A stretch of DNA of 41,233 nt from Nitrospirota bacterium (GTDB lineage Bacteria; Nitrospirota; Thermodesulfovibrionia; Thermodesulfovibrionales; Magnetobacteriaceae): NCBI GenBank assembly GCA_015233015.1, contig JADFYO010000029.1, forward strand, positions 1 through 41,233, written 5' to 3'. Within the stretch, counting starts at the first letter, position 1. Every line of letters starts with the position of its first letter. A program made the position numbers and the translations under genes. Positions 33,115-41,233 of this stretch are shown here, piece after piece. The notes beneath the pieces are model-generated. The model was not told the origin of the DNA and searched no databases. It saw only the letters and a program-made list of their open reading frames with translations.

Positions 33115-33686
33115 TACGCCGCCGCCTTAACCGCCGTACTTATACTCATCTGCATCTCAAAATTATATACCGGCAGGTCGCTCAGAGCGCCGCTTTGGGA
33201 CTTGCTCAGATAGACATTATTAAACAGTTTTGAGTTCTTCAGGTTATTTACGAATATAACCACATCGTCGTTTTTCTTGGCCGTCCCGCTTAATTGCAGG
33301 CCCTGTTCGGTTATGCTCATCTTTATCAGCCAGACGTTGTCCGGCAGGAGTTTGCTGATTTCATCGAGAACCTTCACGGGGGTGCTTTGATTGGCCTTCA
33401 ACAGCTCGATTACCTTTTTATTTTCGTTAATAGTCTTTATTTTTGCCTCGAGGGCTTCGACATCCTTTGTCTTTGCCTTCAATACCTCAAGTTGTTTAGT
33501 TTTCTCCGCCTTTTCCTTTTGTGCCATATCCAGCGCATTTGACAACATCTTATACCCAAAACCTGCCGCCGCTAATGAGACCACCAGCACTAATACTGTT
33601 GCCGCATATACGAGAGGTATCGCTGCAGGGGGTTTTTTCCTTCTTTTCGCCTTTCCATCTGAGGGAAGGAGATTTATTTTGATCAT
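33114..33686 (-). CDS. pilN: PilN, pilus alignment-complex protein
   Basis: The 190-residue protein begins MIKINLLPSDGKAKRRKKPP, the conserved PilN cytoplasmic peptide that docks into PilM. It continues with one transmembrane helix (about 25-45), a Lys/Glu-rich coiled coil (about 55-95) and a small periplasmic domain (LPDNVWLIKMSITEQGLQLS). The ATG overlaps the pilM stop by 4 bases. Confidence 0.93.
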   Translation of the reverse strand: MIKINLLPSDGKAKRRKKPPAAIPLVYAATVLVLVVSLAAAGFGYKMLSNALDMAQKEKAEKTKQLEVLKAKTKDVEALEAKIKTINENKKVIELLKANQSTPVKVLDEISKLLPDNVWLIKMSITEQGLQLSGTAKKNDDVVIFVNNLKNSKLFNNVYLSKSQSGALSDLPVYNFEMQMSISTAVKAAA

Positions 33687-34741
33687 CTGTCGCCGAGCCT
33701 TCTCGTTGCCAGGCCAACGGCTATCGTGGCAACAGGCGCTATGGACTCTATATAGGCGGCGTCAAAACCCTTAGGTATCTTAATGTTTTTAAAGGGATTT
33801 AACAACGTTACCTGATAGCCTGTCATGTCAGACAACTTATCTTTTAACCCTCTTACCAGCGCTCCCCCGCCTCCAAGCCACAACCCTTCTATCGCCTCCA
33901 TCTCCGGCGAATCGCTGAAGAAATCCAGCGAATGATTTATCTCCATCACTATTTCCTCGGATACGCCGTCAATCACCGTGGCTGCCTGTTCAGGGGTTAT
34001 ACCGTTTACCGTCATACCGGTTTTTATCTGCTCCGCCGCTTCGTATGTTACCGAGAACTCCCTCATCAGGGCCTCTGTGTGATTTTTACTTCCAATGGAG
34101 CTGTCTCTTGTGAAGGCGGAGACCCCGTTTTTCAATATATTTATCGTCGTATTCGACGCACCGACGTTGAGCAGGGCAACACTCCTCGCCGATTCGTTCT
34201 GATAATTTGCCCCATACATGTTTTCGAGCGTAAAGGCGTCCACATCTACTATAACGGGAACTAATCCGGCCTCTTTGACCGCGCTTATGTAGCTGTTTAA
34301 TACATCTTTCTTTACCGCCACAAGTATCACGTCAATCTGGCCTGGTTCATCGGTGGGGCCAAGTATCTGATAATCGAGATTTACGTCGTCTATCCCAAAC
34401 GGCACATACTGCTCTGCCTCATAACGTATATTTTCGTTTAGCACCTCCTCTGTCATTTCTGGCAGAGTGATGCGTTTGATTATTACAGAGGAGTGCCCGG
34501 AGATTGATATTACGGTGTTTTTGGTCTTTATTTTTGCCTTTTTAATCAGCGCTTTGATTGCCTCGGCAAGGCTGTGCTGGTCTGCCACCACATTCTCGAC
34601 AATAAGGTCAGAGGCAATCGGCAGGAAGTCAAACAGCTCTAATTCGTATCCAGATTTGCCGTCTTTCAACTGCACGGCCTTTATGCTGGACGAACCTATG
34701 TCCAGCCCAAGCAGCGATTTAGGCCCAAATAAATCTAACAC
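33683..34741 (-). CDS. pilM: PilM, actin-like pilus assembly protein
   Basis: The 352-residue cytoplasmic protein has the actin-like fold signatures: GLDIGSSSIKAVQL at the N-terminus, ALLNVGASNTTINIL (about 189), and GLWLGGGGALVRGLKDKLS near the C-terminus. PilM binds ATP and the PilN tail, organising the inner-membrane platform. The start is a GTG at 34741 with no Shine-Dalgarno sequence; a nearby ATG is out of frame and stops after two codons. It is the first gene of the pil operon. Confidence 0.94.
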   Translation of the reverse strand: MLDLFGPKSLLGLDIGSSSIKAVQLKDGKSGYELELFDFLPIASDLIVENVVADQHSLAEAIKALIKKAKIKTKNTVISISGHSSVIIKRITLPEMTEEVLNENIRYEAEQYVPFGIDDVNLDYQILGPTDEPGQIDVILVAVKKDVLNSYISAVKEAGLVPVIVDVDAFTLENMYGANYQNESARSVALLNVGASNTTINILKNGVSAFTRDSSIGSKNHTEALMREFSVTYEAAEQIKTGMTVNGITPEQAATVIDGVSEEIVMEINHSLDFFSDSPEMEAIEGLWLGGGGALVRGLKDKLSDMTGYQVTLLNPFKNIKIPKGFDAAYIESIAPVATIAVGLATRRLGDR

Positions 34742-34748
34742 ATTCTAT

Positions 34749-34776
34749 ATTTAACATAAATAAAATATCTTGTCAA
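34749..34776 (-). promoter_or_regulatory. Promoter of the pilMNOPQ operon
   Basis: On the minus strand, a perfect -35 TTGACA (34776-34771) is followed after 16 bases by TTAAAT (34754-34749), a 4-of-6 -10 match. The predicted start of transcription falls at about 34742, essentially at the GTG start codon of pilM. A leaderless or very short-leader mRNA is therefore possible. Confidence 0.5.
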
Positions 34777-34828
34777 GTGTTTTTTTCCATTTTTTTAGCT
34801 ACTTAACAATTTATTATAAAATTTTGCT

Positions 34829-35704
34829 TTAACTATTGCGCTGGTTTTTTCCCAAAAAAGTCGTTAGTCTGATTTTACTGTCTCCGTACGTGCCAATGGC
34901 GAATAAATTTCCGCTTATGTCTTTTAATCTCAGGGCTGAGCCGTTTTCGCGGCCAGGGGCGAAGTCGTCAAGCGTGGAACCGTTTAGTATCTTCCTTTGT
35001 TCATCCGGGGTAAGGGTTCTCTCGTTGAGATGGCTTAGTGTCTCGTCCATAGACATGACCCGCGCGCTGTCAAGGGTATCGAGGCTGCATGAGCCGGATA
35101 TGTCAAATTTTCCGACGCCCGTGCGCCTAAGCGCATGAACATGTCCGCATGAGCCGAGGCTCTCGGCAAGGTCGCTGCAGAGGCTTCTGACGTATGTCCC
35201 CTTCGAGCAGTGGATGTCCAGCGTTACGTAAGGCAAATCAAATGCCGTAAGGCGGATGTCGAATATCGTAATCGTCCGCTGTTTACGCTCAACCTCAAGC
35301 CCCTTGCGGGCGAGTTTATAGAGTGGTGTGCCGTTTATTTTCAGGGCTGAGTACATGGGCGGGGTTTGGGAAATTACGCCTGTGAATGACTTTAATGCCT
35401 CTGTAATGCCTTCGGCGGTTATCCCCGTGACGGGGGCTTCTCTGATGATTTTCCCTTCTCTGTCGAGGGTGTCTGTGTGAACGCCTAGTTTTACGACGGC
35501 GGTATATTTTTTGTCCAGCGTGGCAAGATATGGGGTTAGTTTTGTGGCCTTGCCGCAAAGCACGATAAGAACGCCGCAGGCCAGCGGGTCAAGCGTACCG
35601 GCGTGCCCTGCCTTGCTTAATTTTAAAGCAGTCTTTACCCGCTGAACCGCGGTATGGGAGGATATTCCCTCCGGCTTATCGAGATTTATGGCGCCGCTAA
35701 TCAC
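34829..35704 (-). CDS. truB: TruB, tRNA pseudouridine-55 synthase
   Basis: The 291-residue protein has the TruB signatures: GAINLDKPEGISSH, the catalytic motif KAGHAGTLDPLACGVL with Asp39, and CSKGTYVRSLCSDLAE (about 175). It converts U55 of the tRNA T-loop to pseudouridine. GTG start overlaps the nrnA stop by 8 bases. This is the last gene of the infB-side block and is followed, after a short AT-rich gap, by the pil promoter. Confidence 0.96.
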   Translation of the reverse strand: MISGAINLDKPEGISSHTAVQRVKTALKLSKAGHAGTLDPLACGVLIVLCGKATKLTPYLATLDKKYTAVVKLGVHTDTLDREGKIIREAPVTGITAEGITEALKSFTGVISQTPPMYSALKINGTPLYKLARKGLEVERKQRTITIFDIRLTAFDLPYVTLDIHCSKGTYVRSLCSDLAESLGSCGHVHALRRTGVGKFDISGSCSLDTLDSARVMSMDETLSHLNERTLTPDEQRKILNGSTLDDFAPGRENGSALRLKDISGNLFAIGTYGDSKIRLTTFLGKNQRNS

Positions 35705-36662
35705 CCCCGGAGGACTCTCCGATGCCGTCCAACGACTCTAACAGTGCCTTTTTCGACGTCTCGATATCTCCCGTTATTCTGAAACCCGCCGCGTTTTTAT
35801 GCCCGCCCCCACCCAATTTCTCGGCTATTTTAGCCACGTTTACATCTCCGCGCGAGCGCAGGGACGCCTTCCAGAAGTCCTTGCCGGTCTCTTTAAACAG
35901 GGCGGCGACTTTTATGGTATTAATCATAATGGGGAAGTTGACGAAGTTTTCGGTGTCCTCGGGTTTAGCGCCCGTTTTTTTCAGCATATCGTTTGTGATA
36001 AAACATATGGCCGTGTCTTTTTGTATATCGAGATTATTGAGCATATGCTTGAGGAGCATGAACCTTGCCTCAGTCCAGTTGTTATGCAGACGGTCGGCTA
36101 CAAAGGCCGGCCTGACGCCTTTCGATACGAGGTCGGCGGCCACGGAAAGAGACTCGGCGGTTGTGTTGGAGTACCTGAATATCCCGGTATCCACGGCAAG
36201 CGCCGTATAAATATTTAAGGCCATTGCGCCGCTTATCTCGATGCCGAGGGCCTTAATGAGAAAATATATCATCAGGCCGGTTGCCGGGGCCTTAGGCAGT
36301 ATCCATCTGATATCGCCAAAGTCAGACTCCGTCTCATGGTGGTCGATGACTATGGTATATTTAAACTTTATCCGGTCTATTTCAGCCCTGTTGGGGGCAT
36401 TGCAGTCAACGAGCACCAGGACGGCGTCTTCGGTCGAAGTGAGATCGCTTATTGGGGCTATACGGTTGGCTTCCGGCATGAAATTAAACATATCCGGCAC
36501 GGGGTCGCGCGAAAAGACTATTGCCTTTTTGCCTATGCCGCATAGTGCGCTCTCAAGCGCAAGGGCTGACCCCAGGGCGTCGCCGTCGGGATACATATGC
36601 GGTACGATGTAGAATTTGTCGTTTTCTTTTAAGTACGAGAGCAGTGTTTCAGGTGGTTTCAT
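35697..36662 (-). CDS. nrnA: DHH-family phosphoesterase, NrnA-like nanoRNase/pAp phosphatase
   Basis: The 321-residue protein has the DHH metal-binding motifs: PHMYPDGDALGSALAL (Asp26, Asp28), VLVDCN, VIDHHETES and DTGIFRYSNTT. The C-terminal DHHA1 domain has GGGGHKNAAGF (about 285). NrnA degrades short oligonucleotides and pAp. It lies between rbfA and truB, a common position in bacteria, and overlaps rbfA by 14 bases and truB by 8. Confidence 0.92.
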   Translation of the reverse strand: MKPPETLLSYLKENDKFYIVPHMYPDGDALGSALALESALCGIGKKAIVFSRDPVPDMFNFMPEANRIAPISDLTSTEDAVLVLVDCNAPNRAEIDRIKFKYTIVIDHHETESDFGDIRWILPKAPATGLMIYFLIKALGIEISGAMALNIYTALAVDTGIFRYSNTTAESLSVAADLVSKGVRPAFVADRLHNNWTEARFMLLKHMLNNLDIQKDTAICFITNDMLKKTGAKPEDTENFVNFPIMINTIKVAALFKETGKDFWKASLRSRGDVNVAKIAEKLGGGGHKNAAGFRITGDIETSKKALLESLDGIGESSGGD

Positions 36663-37032
36663 TGGTTACTTTTTTCCTTTCATCCAGTTCTGAATTTTTT
36701 ATGTTATTTAACAGGCCGTCGATTTTCATTCCATACTCGATGGCCTTGTCTTCTGCGAATACCATACTTGGAATCCGCCGTAGTTTGACGTTTTTTGCGG
36801 CCTCATGGCGGATAAACCCGGCCGCTGCGTTTAGTATCTTTAGTGTGCGCGATACTTCACCCTTTTTCAGGACGCTTATAAAAACATGCGCGGTTTTAAG
36901 GTCGTCGCTCAGCTCCACGTCTGTAACCGTGATAAATCCCAGCCGCGGGTCTTTTATTCTGCTCAGGATAATCTCCGAAATCTCCTGCCTCAGGAGATCT
37001 CCGACACGTTGAGAACGCTTATATGGCAGCAT
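36649..37032 (-). CDS. rbfA: RbfA, ribosome-binding factor A
   Basis: The 127-residue protein has the RbfA KH-like domain: YKRSQRVGDLLRQEISEIIL, DPRLGFITVTDVELSDDLK and the RRIPSMVFAEDKAIEYG stretch. It assists late maturation of the 30S subunit. Its start overlaps the preceding gene's stop by one base. Confidence 0.95.
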   Translation of the reverse strand: MLPYKRSQRVGDLLRQEISEIILSRIKDPRLGFITVTDVELSDDLKTAHVFISVLKKGEVSRTLKILNAAAGFIRHEAAKNVKLRRIPSMVFAEDKAIEYGMKIDGLLNNIKNSELDERKKVTNETT

Positions 37033-37310
37033 CAGGACAGCTCCAGCGAATAATCGAGGATTTCTATCTGCGGGTCCTTTTCTATCATGTTTTTTACGTT
37101 TTCAAGCGTGCTGTTTACGTGCTGAGTGTCAGTGGATATACAGGCCACATAAAGCTCCACACGCTGCCACAGGTCATTTGCCTCTTCCGCAAGTGAGACG
37201 TTGAATTTATTTTTAATCTTGTCTTTCACCGATTTAACGACAAATCTCTTGGCCTTCAGTGAATCCGCCTCTGGTATATATATGCTTACCCGCATTATTC
37301 CCAGTATCAT
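37032..37310 (-). CDS. ylxP: YlxP-like DUF503 protein
   Basis: The 92-residue protein begins MILGIMRVSIYIPEADSLKAKR, then KDKIKNKFNVSLAE and WQRVELYVACIST, all typical of DUF503/YlxP. The family sits in infB-rbfA operons and is linked to ribosome assembly, but its exact role is not settled. It follows infB by 29 bases. Confidence 0.9.
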   Translation of the reverse strand: MILGIMRVSIYIPEADSLKAKRFVVKSVKDKIKNKFNVSLAEEANDLWQRVELYVACISTDTQHVNSTLENVKNMIEKDPQIEILDYSLELS

Positions 37311-37339
37311 AAGACGGCACCCATAAGTTTGGCCGGTGG

Positions 37340-39850
37340 TTACAGCTTACCGGCAACCTTTTCTATCTTAAAGTTTTCCAGAATGTCGCCGAGTTTTAAA
37401 TCATTGAAATTCTCTACGAGAATGCCGCACTCATAGCCCTTATGGGCCTCTTTAATGTCGTCTTTAAATCTGCGCAGAGTGGCTATTTTCCCGTCGTAAA
37501 TAACTATATTGTCCCTTATTACCCTGATGCCGTCGCTTCCTCTCTGAATAACCCCTTCGGTTACCTGGCAGCCGGCAATTGTGCCTATCTTGGAGATAGT
37601 GAACAGCTGCTTAACCTCCGCCGTGCCGAGAATAGTCTCTTTCAGGGTTGGCTCGAGCAGACCCTCGAGCGCCTTTCTGACTTCGTTTATGGCGTCGTAG
37701 ATGACATTATAGAACCTGATATCGACGCCTTCCCTGTCGGCAAGTTTCATGCTCTTTGCATCTGCCCTGACATTAAACCCGATGATTATCGCGTTTGACG
37801 CCGATGCCAGCATAACGTCGGATTCGTTAATGCCGCCCATGGAGGTATGGATAACCTTTACCTTTACCTCTTCATGCTTTATACCCTCCAGAGATGACCG
37901 GAGGGCCTCGGCGGAGCCTTGTACGTCGGCCTTTATGATAATATTCAGTTCCTTGATTTCAAGTTCTTTTATCCTCGCATAGAGTTCGTCGAGATTGAGT
38001 TTTTTCGCATGAGCCACGGTAAGCGTCTGCGCCTTTTGTTTTCTGGACAGCGTTATCTGCCGCGCCTTTTTTTCGTCATCCACTACCATAAACATTTCAC
38101 CGGCGTTTGGAACGTCCGAAAACCCTATGACCTCAACCGGGGTTGACGGTGTGGCTGCTATGGTCTTAACGCCGACATCGTCTATGAGTGCCCTGACGCG
38201 GCCAAAATTTACACCGGCGACGAATACGTCTCCGACTTTAAGCGTCCCCGACTGAATGAGTACGGTTGCTATGGCCCCGCGGCCTTTGTCCAGCCTCGAT
38301 TCTATGATTACGCCGCGTGCCGGCTTTTTGGGGTTGGCCTTTAGTTCCATCATCTCGGCCTGAAGGATTATCATCTCGAGAAGGTCTTCTATACCGATTT
38401 TTTTCTTTGCCGATACCTCTACAAATATATTCTTGCCACCCCACGCCTCTGAGATAACCTCATGCTCGGCGAGTTCTTTTTTCACCCGGTCGATGTCGGC
38501 GTTGGGTTTATCTATTTTATTTACAGCCGCTACTATGGGCACTCCGGCGGCCCTGGCATGGTCAATGGCCTCGATAGTCTGAGGCATTACGCCGTCGTCG
38601 GCCGCTACTACAAGCACGACGATGTCCGTCACTTTTGCCCCGCGCGCCCTCATCGTAGTGAATGCCTCGTGTCCCGGTGTATCCAGAAACACTATTTCCT
38701 TGCCTTTGAGAGTTACCTTGTATGCCCCGATGTGCTGAGTTATCCCGCCGGCCTCGGACTCCGTCACCTTAGTCTTTCTGATGGCGTCAAGCAGAGAAGT
38801 CTTGCCGTGGTCAACATGTCCCATAATAGTGACAACCGGGGGGCGGTGTATAAGCGTTTCTGCGTCTTCCGCAACCTCTGTCATCTCGAAATCCTGCACT
38901 TCGGAGACCTCTATTTTGACGCCGAAGTGCTCGGCCACTATAGCGGCTGCCTCGATGTCTATGGGCTGATTTATCGTGGGCATCGTGCCGAGTTCCATAA
39001 ATTTCTTTATTACCTCTGAGCTTTTTTGTCCGATAGCCTTTGCGAATTCACTTATGGTAGTGCCTTCCTGGATTTTCATTATCTTTTTACGGGGGACGGT
39101 TGCCGGAATTAGCTGCTTTTGAGGCATTGACCTCGATGATGACCGTGAGCGCATCCCTTTTTTGTTTGAGCGCGAGTCAAATATCTTTTTCTGTTCAACC
39201 TTTCTTATCGACTGGAAGGCGCGCTGCATACTGACCTTTGGCTTGGCCTTTTCTGCCTTTTCCACTTCGACTTTCTTTTTAAATCTATCGGGAATGGTTA
39301 TTTCATCTTCTTCCTCGGCGGTCTTAACGGCGATTACGCCGGGAATTGCACCGGCAACGGGCAGGAGCTTGTCCTTATCTTTTTCCGGTTGAGCCGGTTG
39401 AAAAGGTTTCGGACCGGCGTGTGCCTGAGGCTGCGGCGGCCTTGCCGTCGATGGTGATGATGACGGCGTGTGTTTTTTGGGATGCGAGGTATGTTTCGCG
39501 GCCTGAGGATATCTTTTTTCGTGCTGGGGGACTTGTCTTGCCGACGCCGGCGTATGCGGCCTTTCCTGCGAGGGCGGCCTTGCGGGCGACGCAGGTGACA
39601 GCGGCACCGGTGTATATGGCCTTGCGGGCGGTGTATATGGCGGCCTTACCTGCGATGGCGGCGTATGCGGCCTTACAGGTTCCAGAGTCCCTTTTCCCTT
39701 AACAGCTACCTTAAGTCTGTCTGCCAGTTCCTGCGATATGCCCGAGGAGTGAGTTTTACCTTCGATGCCCATCTTTTTTATTAAATCAAGCAGTTCCTTG
39801 TTAGTTACGTTTAGTTCCTTGGCAATTTCGTTTACCCTTATTGTGTGCAT
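37340..39850 (-). CDS. infB: Translation initiation factor IF-2
   Basis: The 836-residue protein starts with an IF2-N module ([20 protein letters not shown]), then a Pro/Ala/Arg/Ser-rich linker (about 60-190) with repeated RPxTP-like units, a second IF2-N module (about 260-310), the GTPase domain (about 345-500; [26 protein letters not shown]) and the C-terminal domains. IF-2 places initiator tRNA on the ribosome. The ATG at 39850 lies inside the end of ylxR (13-base overlap). Confidence 0.97.
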   Translation of the reverse strand: MHTIRVNEIAKELNVTNKELLDLIKKMGIEGKTHSSGISQELADRLKVAVKGKGTLEPVRPHTPPSQVRPPYTPPARPYTPVPLSPASPARPPSQERPHTPASARQVPQHEKRYPQAAKHTSHPKKHTPSSSPSTARPPQPQAHAGPKPFQPAQPEKDKDKLLPVAGAIPGVIAVKTAEEEDEITIPDRFKKKVEVEKAEKAKPKVSMQRAFQSIRKVEQKKIFDSRSNKKGMRSRSSSRSMPQKQLIPATVPRKKIMKIQEGTTISEFAKAIGQKSSEVIKKFMELGTMPTINQPIDIEAAAIVAEHFGVKIEVSEVQDFEMTEVAEDAETLIHRPPVVTIMGHVDHGKTSLLDAIRKTKVTESEAGGITQHIGAYKVTLKGKEIVFLDTPGHEAFTTMRARGAKVTDIVVLVVAADDGVMPQTIEAIDHARAAGVPIVAAVNKIDKPNADIDRVKKELAEHEVISEAWGGKNIFVEVSAKKKIGIEDLLEMIILQAEMMELKANPKKPARGVIIESRLDKGRGAIATVLIQSGTLKVGDVFVAGVNFGRVRALIDDVGVKTIAATPSTPVEVIGFSDVPNAGEMFMVVDDEKKARQITLSRKQKAQTLTVAHAKKLNLDELYARIKELEIKELNIIIKADVQGSAEALRSSLEGIKHEEVKVKVIHTSMGGINESDVMLASASNAIIIGFNVRADAKSMKLADREGVDIRFYNVIYDAINEVRKALEGLLEPTLKETILGTAEVKQLFTISKIGTIAGCQVTEGVIQRGSDGIRVIRDNIVIYDGKIATLRRFKDDIKEAHKGYECGILVENFNDLKLGDILENFKIEKVAGKL

Positions 39851-40110
39851 GCAGCCTCAACCTCCGTTTTCAATAACTCCCCCAATGTCGGCAGCGTGGT
39901 TATTTTTTTTCTTAAGATTTTATTTATTTTTTTTCCATCCATAAATTTATCTATACATTTTTTATCGGGGCACAGGTAGTATCCCCTGCCAGACATTTTT
40001 TGGACTTTGTCGAATACTGGGGCGTCTTCCGGTACTATTATCCTTAAAAGTCCGCTTTTCGCACCCTTTTTCCTGCAACAAACACATGTCCTCTCTGGCA
40101 CCCGCAACAT
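39838..40110 (-). CDS. ylxR: YlxR-family (DUF448) RNA-binding protein
   Basis: The protein (90 residues) has the YlxR signatures: PERTCVCCRKKG (a Cys-rich start), LLRIIVPED and SGRGYYLCPDKKC. It is a small probable RNA-binding protein normally between nusA and infB. Here nusA is absent upstream; a tRNA gene on the other strand lies there. An overlapping GTG (40113) precedes the ATG by one codon. No Shine-Dalgarno sequence is seen, and TATGAT motifs lie just upstream. Confidence 0.93.
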   Translation of the reverse strand: MLRVPERTCVCCRKKGAKSGLLRIIVPEDAPVFDKVQKMSGRGYYLCPDKKCIDKFMDGKKINKILRKKITTLPTLGELLKTEVEAACTQ

Positions 40111-40203
40111 CACTGTATATCATATTATCATATGCTAATACTATTGTGCAATCCCCCCCTTGCACCTTAGTGCCGGTTAATGCAGTTCGGGAGTCGTCGT
40201 AGT

Positions 40204-40233
40204 TTGACAAATATACTTTATAACTTTTATAAT
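40204..40233 (+). promoter_or_regulatory. Consensus promoter of the tRNA-Lys gene
   Basis: TTGACA (40204-40209) and TATAAT (40228-40233), both perfect, are separated by 18 bases. Transcription would begin near 40240, just before the tRNA 5' end at 40242. The match to consensus fits a highly expressed tRNA gene. Confidence 0.8.
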
Positions 40234-40241
40234 GTATCGTT

Positions 40242-40316
40242 GCGCCACTAGCTCAACGGTAGAGCAGCGGACTCTTAATCCGTTGGTTGAAGGTTCAAAT
40301 CCTTCGTGGCGCACCA
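40242..40316 (+). tRNA. tRNA-Lys (anticodon CTT)
   Basis: A full cloverleaf is visible. The acceptor stem pairs GCGCCAC (40242-40248) with GTGGCGC (40306-40312). The anticodon stem GCGGA/TCCGT encloses CTCTTAA, giving anticodon CTT, which reads the Lys codon AAG. The T-loop contains GGTTCAAAT, and the genomic CCA follows discriminator A. It carries a consensus promoter and is followed by a short region with no clear gene. Confidence 0.97.
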
Positions 40317-40535
40317 AATATTCTATAAATAAAACAAGGCATTAAACGATTTTCGTCAACCCCTTTTCTTTTTTGACTCCCTTTTTATTGTGCCACACCC
40401 ACGGCTTTTGTCCGCTTTTTTTAATTGTGAACAGGAAAGAGGGAACAAGGCGGAAACCCAGCGGCACTATTTCTTCGATTATCATGTGATTATCAGGGGT
40501 TGAACTAATCTGCCCATATTTGTTATTATTCCGCA

Positions 40536-41006
40536 ATGGCAGACTATGAGGCTATGCCTTTGAAAGGTATCAGAGGTTTCTCGTTAATTGAACTTATGGT
40601 TGTTATTTCGATCATCAGTTTGTTGACCGCTATCGCCGTGCCGGCCTATTTGGGGCAGAGGGAAAAGTCAAAGGTCAGGGCAACTGAGTCAAACGCCAAA
40701 AGTGCGGCTACCGATTTACAAGGATACCTTGATTCCTATGTATCAGGTGACCCCTATATGGTAACTACTGATTCGACGGGCACTCAAGGATGCGTTGAGT
40801 CCGCTAGCGCATCGGCGGTTAAGAGTTGCTTAACCGTTTTCAATCAAGCCAGCGTGACCACATATCCGGCATTCCCAAACGGCCTGACAACGGTTATCTC
40901 CCACTTTGCCAGCACACACACGTTTAACGGCGACAAAAGCGCGTTCAAAAAGCTTCCCTTGTTCGTCACATCGCATACGGCAGATGGCTGGGGTCAGGTT
41001 CTTTAA
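40536..41006 (+). CDS. Type IV prepilin-like protein
   Basis: The 156-residue protein has a type IV prepilin leader and the cleavage motif GIRG|FSLIELMVVISII (cut after Gly14, or Gly8 if translation starts at the ATG codon 7), with Glu at position +5 and a hydrophobic helix. The globular part has two Cys residues (GCVES and KSCL) that could form a disulfide loop. Such pilins are processed by PilD and assembled through the PilMNOPQ machinery. The name pilA is not certain, since it could be a minor pilin. No strong ribosome-binding site is visible. Confidence 0.9.
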   Translation: MADYEAMPLKGIRGFSLIELMVVISIISLLTAIAVPAYLGQREKSKVRATESNAKSAATDLQGYLDSYVSGDPYMVTTDSTGTQGCVESASASAVKSCLTVFNQASVTTYPAFPNGLTTVISHFASTHTFNGDKSAFKKLPLFVTSHTADGWGQVL

Positions 41007-41105
41007 GCCCGTCGGGGAGCCGCGCGATTATCATGACTGCTTTTGCAACAAACTCCACTGCACCAATATACAGCCAAATAGTGGCCGTCCGTTAATAAAG
41101 AACGG

Positions 41106-41231
41106 TCACCATAACATCTCAGCCATATCGGCCAATACCCGAAACAGAAGCGCTACGTACATAAAAAATATCGCAGATACCATCAACCATGTCAGGAGCC
41201 GTGGTTTAGCCGACCCTGCAAAACCATCCAT
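41106..41231 (-). CDS. Small membrane-helix ORF at the right edge, possibly partial
   Basis: A minus-strand frame runs from ATG 41231 to TGA at 41108-41106 (41 codons), and remains open to the window edge. It has one hydrophobic segment (about 13-32, LTWLMVSAIFFMYVALLF). It may be a small membrane protein or the C-terminus of a larger gene; only two bases upstream are visible, so the start cannot be judged. Confidence 0.35.
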   Translation of the reverse strand: MDGFAGSAKPRLLTWLMVSAIFFMYVALLFRVLADMAEMLW

Positions 41232-41233
41232 TC

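Noticed and set aside
38462-39019. Plus-strand open frame of 185 codons over infB
   Set aside because: It is antisense to the IF-2 GTPase domain, with no ribosome-binding site or family resemblance.
40342-40536. Minus-strand 64-codon frame between tRNA-Lys and the prepilin
   Set aside because: No ribosome-binding site, no recognisable feature, and its start abuts the prepilin start; probably chance, though a small gene cannot be excluded.
1-41233. CRISPR array, prophage or complete insertion sequence
   Set aside because: No regularly spaced repeats, phage structural genes, integrase or transposase ORF were seen.

Overview
The window is a compact chromosomal segment of a Gram-negative (diderm), motile, pilus-bearing bacterium. 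It encodes outer-membrane proteins (a beta-barrel porin and a lipoprotein secretin), flagellar stator proteins and type IV pilus genes. The mix of a coiled-coil DUF1640-like protein, PilZ/MotAB and pilMNOPQ lying beside a truB-nrnA-rbfA-ylxP-infB-ylxR block would fit the Nitrospirota or a neighbouring deep lineage. That placement is an impression from gene content, not a computed result.

Layout. (1) 1-10406, plus strand: a potassium-uptake locus, kdpF-kdpA-kdpB-kdpC, then a porin, a strong hairpin, a small coiled-coil protein, an unrecognised membrane protein, and the sensor/regulator pair kdpD-kdpE. (2) 10578-13883, minus strand: a motility unit, PilZ protein - motA - motB - SpoIIAA-like protein, convergent with kdpE. 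(3) 14049-16834: two divergent family-2 glycosyltransferases. (4) 16835-18300: a gene-poor accessory stretch with short inverted repeats, a possible transposon-end relic, a 15-bp tandem repeat and three minus-strand small ORFs (54, 54 and 58 codons) with ribosome-binding sites of varying quality. (5) 18320-25628, plus strand: a cupin-like protein, a terminator, then a signalling unit of a three-receiver hybrid histidine kinase, CheR, CheB without a receiver, and a REC-PAS-kinase. No CheA, CheW or chemoreceptor gene is present. (6) 25843-34741, minus strand: pilM-pilN-pilO-pilP, an AMIN/STN lipoprotein, pilQ, and a polytopic membrane protein with a TPR tail. (7) 34829-40113, minus strand: truB, nrnA, rbfA, ylxP, infB and ylxR. 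(8) 40204-41233: tRNA-Lys(CTT) with a consensus promoter, a type IV prepilin, and an edge ORF.

How the genes work together. KdpD senses low potassium and activates KdpE, which would switch on the KdpFABC pump; the porin may supply the outer-membrane step. The PilZ protein probably tunes the MotAB stator in response to cyclic di-GMP. PilM/N/O/P form the inner-membrane alignment complex and PilQ the outer-membrane pore, possibly helped by the AMIN/STN lipoprotein. The last gene of that operon looks like a GT-C-type membrane protein and could modify pilin or envelope glycans.

The most unusual points are the CheA-less CheR/CheB/hybrid-kinase unit with a degenerate middle receiver, the truncated secretin paralogue next to a lipoprotein PilQ, the GT-C/TPR gene closing the pil operon, the repeat-bearing tail of MotB, and the small-ORF island.
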